From: Lysinibacillus odysseyi 34hs-1 = NBRC 100172
GTDB lineage: Bacteria; Bacillota; Bacilli; Bacillales_A; Planococcaceae
Length of the DNA stretch: 64,000 nucleotides
Reading direction: 5' to 3'
Assembly: GCF_001591965.1 (NCBI RefSeq)
Contig: NZ_BCVX01000002.1
Location: forward strand, 62,001-126,000
Shown here: one piece after another, positions 42,608 to 51,522 of the stretch
Position numbering within the stretch: position 1 is the stretch's first letter
Layout of the letters: each line of letters starts with the position of its first letter
Program-made: the position numbers and the translations under genes
The notes under the pieces: generated by a model
What the model was told of the DNA's origin: nothing
The model's database searches: none
What the model saw: the letters and a program-made list of their open reading frames with translations, nothing else

Positions 42608-42697
42608 AGAGTGAACGCTTTTCCATAAATTGCTTTACAAAAAACGAGTGTATCCGACAATTCTCTTTAAAATATGTGAGAATCCGTCCATACGGCA

Positions 42698-42737
42698 TAA
42701 AAAAAGAACTAACCGATAAGCAATGCCTATCAGTCAG
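42698..42737 (-). terminator. second terminator downstream of ftsZ
   Basis: On the minus strand CTGACTGATAGG pairs with CTTATCGGTTAG (some G-T pairs) around CATTG and is followed by TTCTTTTTTT. With the hairpin at 42775-42822 it forms a tandem terminator that insulates ftsZ from spoIIGA. Confidence 0.7.
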
Positions 42738-42774
42738 CTCCTAGAGACTGTTCAATATATTTCAGAGGATTAAA

Positions 42775-42822
42775 ACGATAAAAGAGCTGCCTTAAAATGC
42801 ATTTTAAGACAGCTCTTTATTA
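42775..42822 (-). terminator. terminator directly after ftsZ
   Basis: On the minus strand AGAGCTGTCTTAAAATGC pairs with GCATTTTAAGGCAGCTCT as a nearly perfect 16-18 bp stem, followed by TTTTATC. It ends the large dcw transcript. Confidence 0.85.
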
Positions 42823-42823
42823 A

Positions 42824-43960
42824 TTAGTGACGGTTCCGACGATTACGTAAGAACGTTGGAATATCTAATTGGTCTTCCTGTGGTGGAGCTTGACGGACAG
42901 GTTCTGCCTGAACAGGCTCAGGACGTGCATGCTGGATTGGCGGCGGCGTGTGTCCGCCAAGAGAACGTCCTCCCAATGCTGCACCTGTAGCTCCTCCGGT
43001 AGCAATATCATCAGAGAATCCGGTAGCAATGACTGTAACGATGATTTCATCGTTGAGATTCTCATTAATAACCGAACCGAAAATCATGTTTACCTCTTCA
43101 TCTGATGCGGATGCCACAATATCAGCTGCCTCCTGCACTTCATACAGGGACAAGTTCATTCCACCTGTAATATTCATAATGACACCTTTTGCGCCATCGA
43201 TGGACGTTTCAAGCAGTGGACTTGAAATGGCTTTCTTTGCTGCTTCTGTTGCACGGTTTTCCCCTGTCGCAATCCCAATACCCATTAATGCGGACCCTTT
43301 ATCAGACATGATTGTTTTTACATCCGCAAAGTCAAGGTTAATTAATCCAGGTGTTGCGATTAAATCGGAAATCCCTTGTACACCTTGTCGAAGTACATTA
43401 TCCGCCTCACGGAATGCTTCAAGCATCGGTGTTGATTTATCTACGATTTGAAGTAATTTATCATTTGGAATAACGATAAGCGTATCTACCGCTTCTTTTA
43501 AATTTGAGATACCTCCGACCGCCTGTGTCTGGCGTTTACGTCCTTCAAATGTGAACGGACGTGTTACTACGCCGACAGTAAGGGCTCCTAAATCACGTGA
43601 AATTTGGGCGATGACAGGTGCAGCACCTGTACCAGTTCCCCCGCCCATACCAGCTGTAACAAATACCATATCTGCTCCGCGTAATACCTCTTCCAGCTGT
43701 TCACGGCTCTCTTCAGCAGCTTTCTTTCCCACTTCCGGGTTTGCTCCCGCTCCAAGACCGCGTGTTAACTTACCGCCGATTTGAAGCTTATAAGACGCCT
43801 TAGATTGTTCCAATGCCTGGGCATCAGTATTTACCGCAATGAAATCGACGCCTTGCACACCGTGTTCAATCATACGGTTGACGGCATTGTTTCCTCCACC
43901 GCCCACTCCGATTACTTTAATGACTGCGCCTTGATCTATACTAGTATCAAACTCTAACAT
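42824..43960 (-). CDS. ftsZ: cell division protein FtsZ
   Basis: A 378-residue tubulin-like GTPase that forms the Z ring. GTP-binding motifs include [14 protein letters not shown] at the N-terminus and the tubulin signature [11 protein letters not shown] near residue 105. A Pro/Gln-rich linker ends in the conserved C-terminal peptide [10 protein letters not shown], the docking site for FtsA, SepF and other partners. Confidence 0.98.
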   Translation of the reverse strand: MLEFDTSIDQGAVIKVIGVGGGGNNAVNRMIEHGVQGVDFIAVNTDAQALEQSKASYKLQIGGKLTRGLGAGANPEVGKKAAEESREQLEEVLRGADMVFVTAGMGGGTGTGAAPVIAQISRDLGALTVGVVTRPFTFEGRKRQTQAVGGISNLKEAVDTLIVIPNDKLLQIVDKSTPMLEAFREADNVLRQGVQGISDLIATPGLINLDFADVKTIMSDKGSALMGIGIATGENRATEAAKKAISSPLLETSIDGAKGVIMNITGGMNLSLYEVQEAADIVASASDEEVNMIFGSVINENLNDEIIVTVIATGFSDDIATGGATGAALGGRSLGGHTPPPIQHARPEPVQAEPVRQAPPQEDQLDIPTFLRNRRNRH

Positions 43961-43990
43961 TTTGTCTCCTCCTACTTCATAGCTTTGTCT

Positions 43991-45277
43991 TTACTCGAAA
44001 AAGTTGTTAAAGAATTTTTTGGCTTTATCCATAATAGTCGTCTTATTTCCATGATCGACTTTCTTCTCAGTTGCATTAGACTTGTTTTTGGGAGGAGTTG
44101 GTTGTATGGATCCAGAAACAGTCTGCATTTCTGAGCTCCTACCATAAAATTCATCATCTGAATGCGCGTAACGAATCAGTCCTACTGCCGTTGTAAATCC
44201 AGGATCTCGAACACCAATATAGTCTGGTGTATGTATACGCACTCGAAGCTGCATAACTTGACGAGCAACTTGTCCAATTCCCTCAAGTGCTGCCACCCCA
44301 CCTGTCAGCACAATGCCTCCAGGTAAATCGCGAACACCAAGGCGGGACAGTTCATCTAACACATATTCAAAAATCTCTTCCACACGTGCTCCAATGATTT
44401 CAGCAATGTAACGCTGGCTAAATTGCTGCGTCATGCTTGTCCCGTCTATTTTGACTTCAAACAATTGGTCATCTGAGGCATCATCCAAAAATGCATGGCC
44501 GTATTGTTTTTTGATTTTCTCTGCCTGTTCTGTAGATGTTTCCAATACAATGGACAAATCTTTTGTAATTTGATCGCCGCCCATGCCAATAATTCCTGTA
44601 TGAGTCAGCAGCCCATCTTCAAAAACAGCAACTGTTGTAGAACCACCACCTAAATCAATATAGGCAGTACCTTGATTTCTTTCATCTTCTGTTAAAGCAT
44701 AATAACCTGCTGCTAAAGGCTGTAGATAAATTTCACGCACGCTCAGGCCGGCCCTCTCCACACAGCGCAAAACATTATGTAATAATGTTTTAGATGTCAT
44801 AACGAGGGTCGCATCGACCTCTAGCCGCGTCCCAATCATCCCCCGCGGATCTTTGATCTCAGATAGCAAGTCCACTGTGTACCGTTTTGGCAATAGGTTT
44901 ACAATCTCTTTTTCTGGCGGCGTTGCGATGCTTTCAGCTGAATCCAACACGCGTGCCAGGTCATCATCCGAGATTTCCCTGCCATCTCCGTTTACCGCAA
45001 CTACTCCTTTTACGGGCTGGAGGACAGTTTGATTTGCCGGTACCCCGAGTACAACTTCCTCAATCTTCAATCCTGTCATTCTTTCCGCCTGTTCAATCGC
45101 TTTTTTAATAGATTGAACCGTAGCATCTATATCTACAATTGCACCTCTGCGAATGCCATTTGATTTTACTTGTCCGACCCCAATTACATGTAATTGGCGA
45201 TCACTCATTTCACCTATTAGTACTTTAATAGAAGATGAACCAATATCTAAAGAAATATATATATCTTGATGATTCAA
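43991..45277 (-). CDS. ftsA: cell division protein FtsA
   Basis: A 428-residue actin-like ATPase tethering FtsZ to the membrane. It starts YISLDIGSSSIKVLIGEM (phosphate 1 loop), contains the SHS2-type 1C domain, and TAYIDLGGGSTTVAVFE and VLTGGVAAL as nucleotide-binding loops. The C-terminal MDKAKKFFNNFFE is the amphipathic membrane helix. Confidence 0.97.
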   Translation of the reverse strand: MNHQDIYISLDIGSSSIKVLIGEMSDRQLHVIGVGQVKSNGIRRGAIVDIDATVQSIKKAIEQAERMTGLKIEEVVLGVPANQTVLQPVKGVVAVNGDGREISDDDLARVLDSAESIATPPEKEIVNLLPKRYTVDLLSEIKDPRGMIGTRLEVDATLVMTSKTLLHNVLRCVERAGLSVREIYLQPLAAGYYALTEDERNQGTAYIDLGGGSTTVAVFEDGLLTHTGIIGMGGDQITKDLSIVLETSTEQAEKIKKQYGHAFLDDASDDQLFEVKIDGTSMTQQFSQRYIAEIIGARVEEIFEYVLDELSRLGVRDLPGGIVLTGGVAALEGIGQVARQVMQLRVRIHTPDYIGVRDPGFTTAVGLIRYAHSDDEFYGRSSEMQTVSGSIQPTPPKNKSNATEKKVDHGNKTTIMDKAKKFFNNFFE

Positions 45278-45366
45278 CTCGTTGCACCTCCTTTAAATGC
45301 TCCTTTTTTTCATTCTATTGTAAAATCTAATCAATGTCTAAGTAAATTACCTATTGTAATCAAATT

Positions 45367-45744
45367 TTAACTTGATTCTGATGAATTTTCACTCTTTTTT
45401 ATCCTAGCCTCTTCCCATTTTGTAATTAATATCCTGCGTATGACTGCAATGTTCTGAAAAAGACGTACTCCGAAGGCAAAAATCGCCGCCAAATAAAGGT
45501 CTACCCCGATATGGACACCGAGAAAGGCAAGCCCCGCTGCAAGAGCAATATTGAAAAAGAATCCCGTAATGAACACTTTGTCATCATATACTTGCTGCAA
45601 TTGAGCCCGAATACCGCCAAACATTGTATCCAGTGCGGCGAGCACGGCAATAGAAAGATAGTTTTCATAAACGGCGGGAATTTCGAGATCGGTTAAAACA
45701 CCAAGCCCAATTCCCAAAATTAATCCCAGCAGTGGTAGCCACAT
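45367..45744 (-). CDS. sbp: small basic protein Sbp (DUF1290)
   Basis: A 125-residue membrane protein with about three hydrophobic segments (residues 2-18, 28-45, 58-90) and a basic, then Ser/Glu-rich tail. It matches the small basic protein family found between ylxX and ftsA. Function unknown. Confidence 0.88.
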   Translation of the reverse strand: MWLPLLGLILGIGLGVLTDLEIPAVYENYLSIAVLAALDTMFGGIRAQLQQVYDDKVFITGFFFNIALAAGLAFLGVHIGVDLYLAAIFAFGVRLFQNIAVIRRILITKWEEARIKKSENSSESS

Positions 45745-45747
45745 AAG

Positions 45748-46464
45748 CTAATCTCCTTTATATTCTGTCAAATAAGTACTTCTAATTTCCACATCTGCCG
45801 CATCTACTGTAATAGAAGGTTGTGGTTCTTCTACTGTCAACAGCATATTATCAATAAAAAATTCATCCATAAAAGAAGAGGCTAATAAATAATTGTACAG
45901 TTTGGAAGCTTCCTCCCCCGTTTCTGTCACGACCTTGATCTCAACATCCACTTTACCGATTGGTACACCATTGACAGTTGTTTTGCCATTAATGTCACGA
46001 ATGGCGGATGAATGAACAAGTCGCTGGCCTGCAATTTCTACATAATGACCTTTATAACGGTAAATTTCATTAACGAGGCGAATCAAAAGCTGCGGCGAAA
46101 TCTCTTCTACCGTATATCCGTACTCTATTAACTCCTCAGACGGGCCAATATTCATTATAAGCCCCGGTCCGCTGGCTTCCTTTATTCCAGCAGCAGCTTG
46201 TAATTGATCAACCGTTTGGGTTAATATCGCTTCAGGGTTGTCCAGCTCTTCGTCTTCATATTGCCGGACTGTTTCCTGTCCTTGGCGGATTTGTGTCAGC
46301 AGCTCCGAGTGACGCAATTTTTCATCCGACAGTTCTTGCCGGACTTCCCATATATCCGTCGTTTGTACCTTTTTAGGGCTTTGGACCGTATTATACTGGA
46401 CAGCGAGCATGAAACCGATGATAAAAGATATAACGGTAATATGAATAGTTGTCTTTTTTTTCAT
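45748..46464 (-). CDS. ylxX: DUF881 protein YlxX
   Basis: A 238-residue protein of the DUF881 family. An N-terminal membrane anchor at residues 6-24 is followed by a coiled coil of about 35-85 and an extracytoplasmic domain with conserved segments such as LVNEIYRYKGHYVEIAGQRLV. It is paralogous to the adjacent ylxW. Function not established; its position implies a division or envelope role. Confidence 0.88.
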   Translation of the reverse strand: MKKKTTIHITVISFIIGFMLAVQYNTVQSPKKVQTTDIWEVRQELSDEKLRHSELLTQIRQGQETVRQYEDEELDNPEAILTQTVDQLQAAAGIKEASGPGLIMNIGPSEELIEYGYTVEEISPQLLIRLVNEIYRYKGHYVEIAGQRLVHSSAIRDINGKTTVNGVPIGKVDVEIKVVTETGEEASKLYNYLLASSFMDEFFIDNMLLTVEEPQPSITVDAADVEIRSTYLTEYKGD

Positions 46465-46475
46465 ACGTCCACCCC

Positions 46476-47201
46476 CTACAAGTTCCCTTTCGTTATGGAT
46501 GGCATCACAATATGTTCTTTCTTTTCTACTGTTACGACTATATTATCATTCAGCAATTGATCAAATACACCACCATTAATTCCCAAGGCGCCAATCAATC
46601 CATCCTGATTGCCGACTGCTTCTATAACAAAAGGAGCAGGATATTGATTTCCATCAATCGTAATAACAGGACCATTACAGCTGATGAACGAATTTGTTTT
46701 TAAGCGCTGGCCATTAATCGCAATAGCTTCAGCCCCGGAAATCTTCAACTCATTGATGACATTAAATACATGGCTTTCATGGACAATATAATCATTTGGA
46801 TTTTCCGCCCCTGTAAAATCATCATCACGCAAAGTGACAGAAACCCCTTTTCCCGTCACTGGCAACTCTCCCATTAAAATCCGGAGACGCTCCGCCTCTT
46901 TTACCATCTCATCGTAATGCTCTTCGTGTGTTGCATATTCCTTTTCGTATTTCCGGATTGTCCCCAGTATTCCATCCAATTCTTCAGCAAGCTCTTTATT
47001 TCTTTCCTGCTGTTCAATCAGCTCTTCCCTATATGCATCCTGCTGCTGTGTATATAGCGTTGAGCTTGAGGTGATCTGGTGGTTGTCCTTTGATAAATTA
47101 TAAGAATACCCTATTATAAAGCCCGTCATGATACAGACAATTAGAATGATGAAATACTTTCGACTCAACACCCCTCGTTTTTGAGGATTATTATTCTTCA
47201 T
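46476..47201 (-). CDS. ylxW: DUF881 protein YlxW
   Basis: A 241-residue DUF881 paralogue of YlxX. Membrane anchor at about 13-32, coiled coil at about 45-110, then the conserved domain with VFNVINELKISGAEAIAINGQRL. Its start overlaps the end of divIB by 11 bp. Confidence 0.88.
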   Translation of the reverse strand: MKNNNPQKRGVLSRKYFIILIVCIMTGFIIGYSYNLSKDNHQITSSSTLYTQQQDAYREELIEQQERNKELAEELDGILGTIRKYEKEYATHEEHYDEMVKEAERLRILMGELPVTGKGVSVTLRDDDFTGAENPNDYIVHESHVFNVINELKISGAEAIAINGQRLKTNSFISCNGPVITIDGNQYPAPFVIEAVGNQDGLIGALGINGGVFDQLLNDNIVVTVEKKEHIVMPSITKGNL

Positions 47202-48003
47202 CCTCGCTCACTTCCTGTTCTTCTATAGCTTCTTCTATGTTGATGGCTTCATATTCCTTTGAATAAGGTTTATAAGATAGTCCTACTTCAATATCGATAA
47301 TTCCCTTTCCATTCTGCTCTTCACTCTCAATCTGAGCAATGATGGCAGGATAGTAATTCAGCTTATCAGCAAGCGATGTAATTTCCGCTCTCACCTCATA
47401 GCCATCGTTCATGAACAGTGTAATGGCATAAGGGTCAGCAGAAGATGGTGTTGCATTGATTTGGGAAATGAGGGCCGCTACTTCCGGCTTTAGCTTTGCC
47501 AGCTCTTTCAGCAGCCGCTTTCGTACTTTTTCATCCTTAAATTCATGAAAAATAGGGGCATCGATTGGCAGCAGCTCCTGTGCTTCTTCAAACAGCACCC
47601 CATTTTCAAGCATCGGATAAAAAGAATTCTCCTCTGCCAGGTAGGCAACTTTCTGCCACTCTTCTACCTTAATGCGCACAGTACTGAGCCACTTACGCTC
47701 TACCTTTGCTGACTTTACCCATTCCAGCTCTTCCAGCTGCTTGCTAATGGCATCACTATCGATGCTCCACATCGAGCCTCCTACATGCAGATCGGACAAC
47801 TCTTCATAGTATGTACTATCTACAAGCTCAGCACCCGTAATATCGATTTTTTTAATCTCGCTATACGGGGACTGGAAGTAGAGGAGCACGAGCAATAGAA
47901 AAAGAAAGAGTGCCGTTAATAAAATGAACTTAAAATTTGTCCTTCTTCGCCGTTTTTTCCTGAATGTAGGGATGCGGTCTTCTAGATCGATTACTTTTTC
48001 CAA
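47191..48003 (-). CDS. divIB: cell division protein DivIB (FtsQ)
   Basis: A 270-residue bitopic division protein. A basic cytoplasmic tail, KKRRRRTNFK, precedes one membrane helix at about 26-44. The POTRA domain begins EIKKIDITGAELVDSTYYEEL. A beta domain and an acidic C-terminal tail follow. It forms a complex with FtsL and DivIC at the septum. murG and murB, which precede it in B. subtilis, are absent. Confidence 0.94.
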   Translation of the reverse strand: MEKVIDLEDRIPTFRKKRRRRTNFKFILLTALFLFLLLVLLYFQSPYSEIKKIDITGAELVDSTYYEELSDLHVGGSMWSIDSDAISKQLEELEWVKSAKVERKWLSTVRIKVEEWQKVAYLAEENSFYPMLENGVLFEEAQELLPIDAPIFHEFKDEKVRKRLLKELAKLKPEVAALISQINATPSSADPYAITLFMNDGYEVRAEITSLADKLNYYPAIIAQIESEEQNGKGIIDIEVGLSYKPYSKEYEAINIEEAIEEQEVSEDEE

Positions 48004-49094
48004 GGTGCTTCCTCCTCTCCCTCTGTATTAGCTCCGAATAAATAGATAATGCCGACCGTCAACCATAAAATAACGAGTGATGTACCACCGTAGCTGATGA
48101 AAGGTAGCGTGACCCCCGTTACAGGCAAAAGTCCGATGACAACTCCAATATTTAAGGCAGCCTGTACAGCAATCATAGATACCAATGCACTCGTAATATA
48201 AAAATAACGAGCATAGATGGCGCGTGTAGCTAGCTTATAGCCGCTATATAAAAAGCACGCAAAAATACATACAATACAAAGCCCCCCGATAAACCCCGTT
48301 TCCTCTAATATAATAGAAAAAATAAAATCATTCTGCGGTTCTGGTAGATATAAGTACTTTTGTCTGCTTTTTAGAAAGCCATGTCCAAATAATCCAGCTG
48401 GTCCGATTGCAAGTAAAGATTGTACTGCCTGAAAACCTTTTCCTAATTGATCCTGCCATGGGTCGATAAAGGCTTGAATCCGGGCCAGTCGATAAGGTGC
48501 AGAAATAATTAGTCCTGCCAACCCAGCGATCCCAAGCATAATACAAAGCCCATAAAATCTTAAAGGATAATTAGCGATAAAAAACAAAATAAAGGCTGCT
48601 ACAATTAAAATGAAGGCGGAACCAAAATCAGGCTGCATCATAATTAAGCCGATTGGCAGCAGAAGGATGATAAAATGCTTAAGCTTAATCACCCTTTCTC
48701 CGCGCTTCCACTTTGCCAGAACGGCACTTAAATAAACAAGCGTTGTGATTTTCACGAATTCAGCCGGCTGGAACGTTAAAGGCCCTATTCCGAGCCAGCT
48801 TCGTGAACCATTCCGCCATACCCCGATTCCTGGTATGAGTACAGCTACTAATAACACAATGGAAATAATATAAAACAATCGCCACCATCTCTCGTGCAGC
48901 AGCCATTTACTTCTACTTACGAACATAAACCCAAGCAATGCCACGACAAAGAACATCAATTGCCTCAGGTAGAATGGCATCTGCCCGGCATAATGCACTT
49001 TACTCCAGTAGGCACTCGCTGAATAAACAAAGACTATGCCTATAAAACTTAGCAATAAAGCACTTCCTACAAATAACCGTCTATATATGATCAG
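47991..49094 (-). CDS. spoVE: SEDS peptidoglycan polymerase SpoVE/FtsW
   Basis: A polytopic SEDS-family glycosyltransferase with about ten membrane segments. Signature segments include VYSASA in helix 1, RNGSRSWLGIGPLTFQPAEFVKI, QPDFGSA and PFISYGGTS. Its position after murD matches SpoVE, partner of the SpoVD transpeptidase. No ATG or GTG gives a complete first helix. A TTG at 49055 would cut that helix short. The CTG at 49094, nine bases after AGGAAAGG, gives 367 residues and a full helix, close to the 366 of B. subtilis SpoVE. The start is therefore uncertain but probably CTG. Confidence 0.9.
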   Translation of the reverse strand: MIIYRRLFVGSALLLSFIGIVFVYSASAYWSKVHYAGQMPFYLRQLMFFVVALLGFMFVSRSKWLLHERWWRLFYIISIVLLVAVLIPGIGVWRNGSRSWLGIGPLTFQPAEFVKITTLVYLSAVLAKWKRGERVIKLKHFIILLLPIGLIMMQPDFGSAFILIVAAFILFFIANYPLRFYGLCIMLGIAGLAGLIISAPYRLARIQAFIDPWQDQLGKGFQAVQSLLAIGPAGLFGHGFLKSRQKYLYLPEPQNDFIFSIILEETGFIGGLCIVCIFACFLYSGYKLATRAIYARYFYITSALVSMIAVQAALNIGVVIGLLPVTGVTLPFISYGGTSLVILWLTVGIIYLFGANTEGEEEAPWKK

Positions 49095-49117
49095 CGAAAA
49101 AATCCTTTCCTACCGTA

Positions 49118-50470
49118 TTAAGACAACTTCATAGCACAATCAATAAACACATCGCCCCGAATTTCGAAGCTATCGTACTGATCCCAGCTTGCACACGCCG
49201 GAGACAACAAAATGATATCCCCTTCTGCTGATAGCTTTGCAGCATAAACTACTGCATCTTCCACATTCGTGGCGGCCACTGTTTCTTTTACCCCACATGA
49301 CTTCGCAAAATCTATGAAACGAGAACCAGTTTCACCAAATGCTACCACCGCCTTTACATTCCCCATTGCTTCACGTAACTCTTCTAACGAATGACCTCGG
49401 TCTAGTCCACCTGCTAACAGCACAATCGGCTTATTGAATGCCTCAAGTGCACTCTTCGTTGCCAGACAGTTTGTTGCTTTTGAATCGTTATAGATTTTGC
49501 GTCCTTTCCATTCACGGACAAATTGCGTACGGTGACGTACACCTGCAAATGTGGCAAGCACCTCTTTTATAGCCTGCAGTCCGCAGCCTGCCAGCAAACA
49601 TGCTGCAACAGCACAAAGGATATTTTCAAGATTGTGCTTACCGGGAAGAGCAATATCCGCACGGTTCAAAATATGCTCGCCATTCCAGTAGATTGCCTCA
49701 GCATCTGCACTGATCCCTACCTCACAGCGTCCGTTTGTTGTAAACGGAACTTTTTGTGCTTTTGATTTCTCAGCATAATTCCGCACAACTTCCTGGTCGT
49801 TATTAAAGATGAAATAATCTTCCTCTGTCTGGTTGCGTGTTACTCCAAACTTGGCATTTGCATAAGCTTCAAACGTACCGTGGTAATCCAAATGAGCATC
49901 GTACAGATTAGTCAAAATGGCAATATGGGGCTTGAACTCCCGGGTACCCATTAATTGAAAAGATGATAGTTCGGTTACGATTATTTGATCAGGCGTAGCT
50001 TCCTTTGCAACACCGCAGGCTACCGTTCCAATATTCCCGGCAATTAACGGATTCCGATTGCCCGCTGCAAGCATATCGAAAATCAAAGTCGTTGTTGTTG
50101 TTTTGCCATTTGTTCCTGTAATACCGATAAATGGAGCTTCACTAACTAGATAGGCAAGTTCCATTTCAGTAATGACCGGCAGATTCCTGCTAATCGCATC
50201 GGCAATGATCGGGTTACTGTATGGAATACCTGGATTTTTAACAACCAGCTCAAAACCTTCGTCCAACAAATCTTCCGGATGCCGGCCACAAATGACCGTA
50301 ATGCCTTTTGTCAGCAGATCCTGTGCCTCAGGATTAGCATCAAAAGGCTTCGCATCATTTACGGTTACAAATGCACCAAGCTCATGCAAAAGCTCTGCAG
50401 CCGCTACCCCGCTTTTCGCTAGGCCTAATACTAATACTTTTTTATGTTGTAATGCTGTATATTCCTTCAT
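49118..50470 (-). CDS. murD: UDP-N-acetylmuramoylalanine:D-glutamate ligase
   Basis: Adds D-Glu to UDP-MurNAc-L-Ala in the cytoplasm. Start at the ATG at 50470 ([17 protein letters not shown]), overlapping the mraY stop as ATGA; an upstream extension would lie within mraY. The protein has 450 residues, the ATP-binding [12 protein letters not shown] near residue 115 and the NDSKATN motif near residue 345. Confidence 0.96.
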   Translation of the reverse strand: MKEYTALQHKKVLVLGLAKSGVAAAELLHELGAFVTVNDAKPFDANPEAQDLLTKGITVICGRHPEDLLDEGFELVVKNPGIPYSNPIIADAISRNLPVITEMELAYLVSEAPFIGITGTNGKTTTTTLIFDMLAAGNRNPLIAGNIGTVACGVAKEATPDQIIVTELSSFQLMGTREFKPHIAILTNLYDAHLDYHGTFEAYANAKFGVTRNQTEEDYFIFNNDQEVVRNYAEKSKAQKVPFTTNGRCEVGISADAEAIYWNGEHILNRADIALPGKHNLENILCAVAACLLAGCGLQAIKEVLATFAGVRHRTQFVREWKGRKIYNDSKATNCLATKSALEAFNKPIVLLAGGLDRGHSLEELREAMGNVKAVVAFGETGSRFIDFAKSCGVKETVAATNVEDAVVYAAKLSAEGDIILLSPACASWDQYDSFEIRGDVFIDCAMKLS

Positions 50471-51441
50471 AATAACGCCTCCGATAAGACTGCAATTAAT
50501 GCCATGACAAGGCCCGTAGACCAAAATACAAGGACTACCTTCCATTCAGACCATCCCGAAAGCTCAAAATGATGATGGATAGGGCTCATTTTAAAAATTC
50601 GTTTTTTACGAAGCTTAAAGCTGCCTACCTGTAAAATTACTGAGAGTGTCTCAATCACAAACACAAGACCGATCAATAATAGTAAAATTTCCTGCTTCAC
50701 TAGTACAGACAGCATTGCCAATGCACCGCCCAATGCTAGAGAGCCTGTGTCTCCCATAAAGACTTTTGCCGGGTTAGCATTAAAGATTAAAAAGCCTAAA
50801 AGCGCCCCTGTTACCGCAAAGGCAAACAAGGCGATATCTGCCTGTTCATTAAATAATGCCAGCACACCAAATGCCGCGAATGCGATAGAAGCCGTCCCTG
50901 CTACCAGACCATCCAATCCGTCTGTCAAGTTCACTGCATTGGAGAAGCCAACAAGCCAAAAGATCAAAAAGGCGATGTATAGTACGCCAAGATCCACCTG
51001 CCATTCTGTGAATGGAATGGCAATCGCCGTATCAAATGTCCCTAAACGTAGTAATAAAAATGCCGCTATTGCGATGACGATTTGTCCGATTAATTTCTGT
51101 AATGACGTCAATCCAAGATTGCGCTTAAAAATAACCTTGATGCCATCATCCAAAAATCCGATGATGCCGAACCCTACAAAAACAAGCAGTAGAACAACTG
51201 TCTGTGTAGTAAATACATCAAATATAAGCCCGCAAGCAATCGTTGTTACGATAATGGAAAGTAAGAAAAGAATACCTCCCATCGTCGGTGTCCCAGCCTT
51301 TTTCATATGTGACTGCGGACCTTCCTCGCGAATACTCTGACCAAATTTTAATCGACGCAGCATCGGAATGCCTACCGGCGCCAAAATAACGGTCAGGATG
51401 AATGATGTAGCTAAAATCGTCACCGTTGTTGCCAATGTCAT
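50467..51441 (-). CDS. mraY: phospho-MurNAc-pentapeptide transferase MraY
   Basis: Polytopic enzyme (324 residues, ten membrane segments) that makes lipid I from UDP-MurNAc-pentapeptide and undecaprenyl phosphate. Catalytic aspartate motifs are visible: FLDDGIKV near residue 98, NLTDGLDGL near residue 170, and [12 protein letters not shown] near 230; the cytoplasmic loop [14 protein letters not shown] is also conserved. murE, which normally sits just upstream, is missing. Confidence 0.97.
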   Translation of the reverse strand: MTLATTVTILATSFILTVILAPVGIPMLRRLKFGQSIREEGPQSHMKKAGTPTMGGILFLLSIIVTTIACGLIFDVFTTQTVVLLLVFVGFGIIGFLDDGIKVIFKRNLGLTSLQKLIGQIVIAIAAFLLLRLGTFDTAIAIPFTEWQVDLGVLYIAFLIFWLVGFSNAVNLTDGLDGLVAGTASIAFAAFGVLALFNEQADIALFAFAVTGALLGFLIFNANPAKVFMGDTGSLALGGALAMLSVLVKQEILLLLIGLVFVIETLSVILQVGSFKLRKKRIFKMSPIHHHFELSGWSEWKVVLVFWSTGLVMALIAVLSEALL

Positions 51442-51522
51442 AAAAAATCTCCTTTAAACTGTCCTATTAAATGTATAAACATCCTTCACTATAATAGTTG
51501 TTTTACTGTCATTTTGAAAGGA

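Noticed and set aside
42948-43451. Plus-strand open frame (167 codons) opposite ftsZ
   Set aside because: Antisense shadow of a conserved gene with biased codon use.
50747-51340. Plus-strand open frame (197 codons) opposite mraY
   Set aside because: Antisense shadow of MraY; no family resemblance and no initiation signal.
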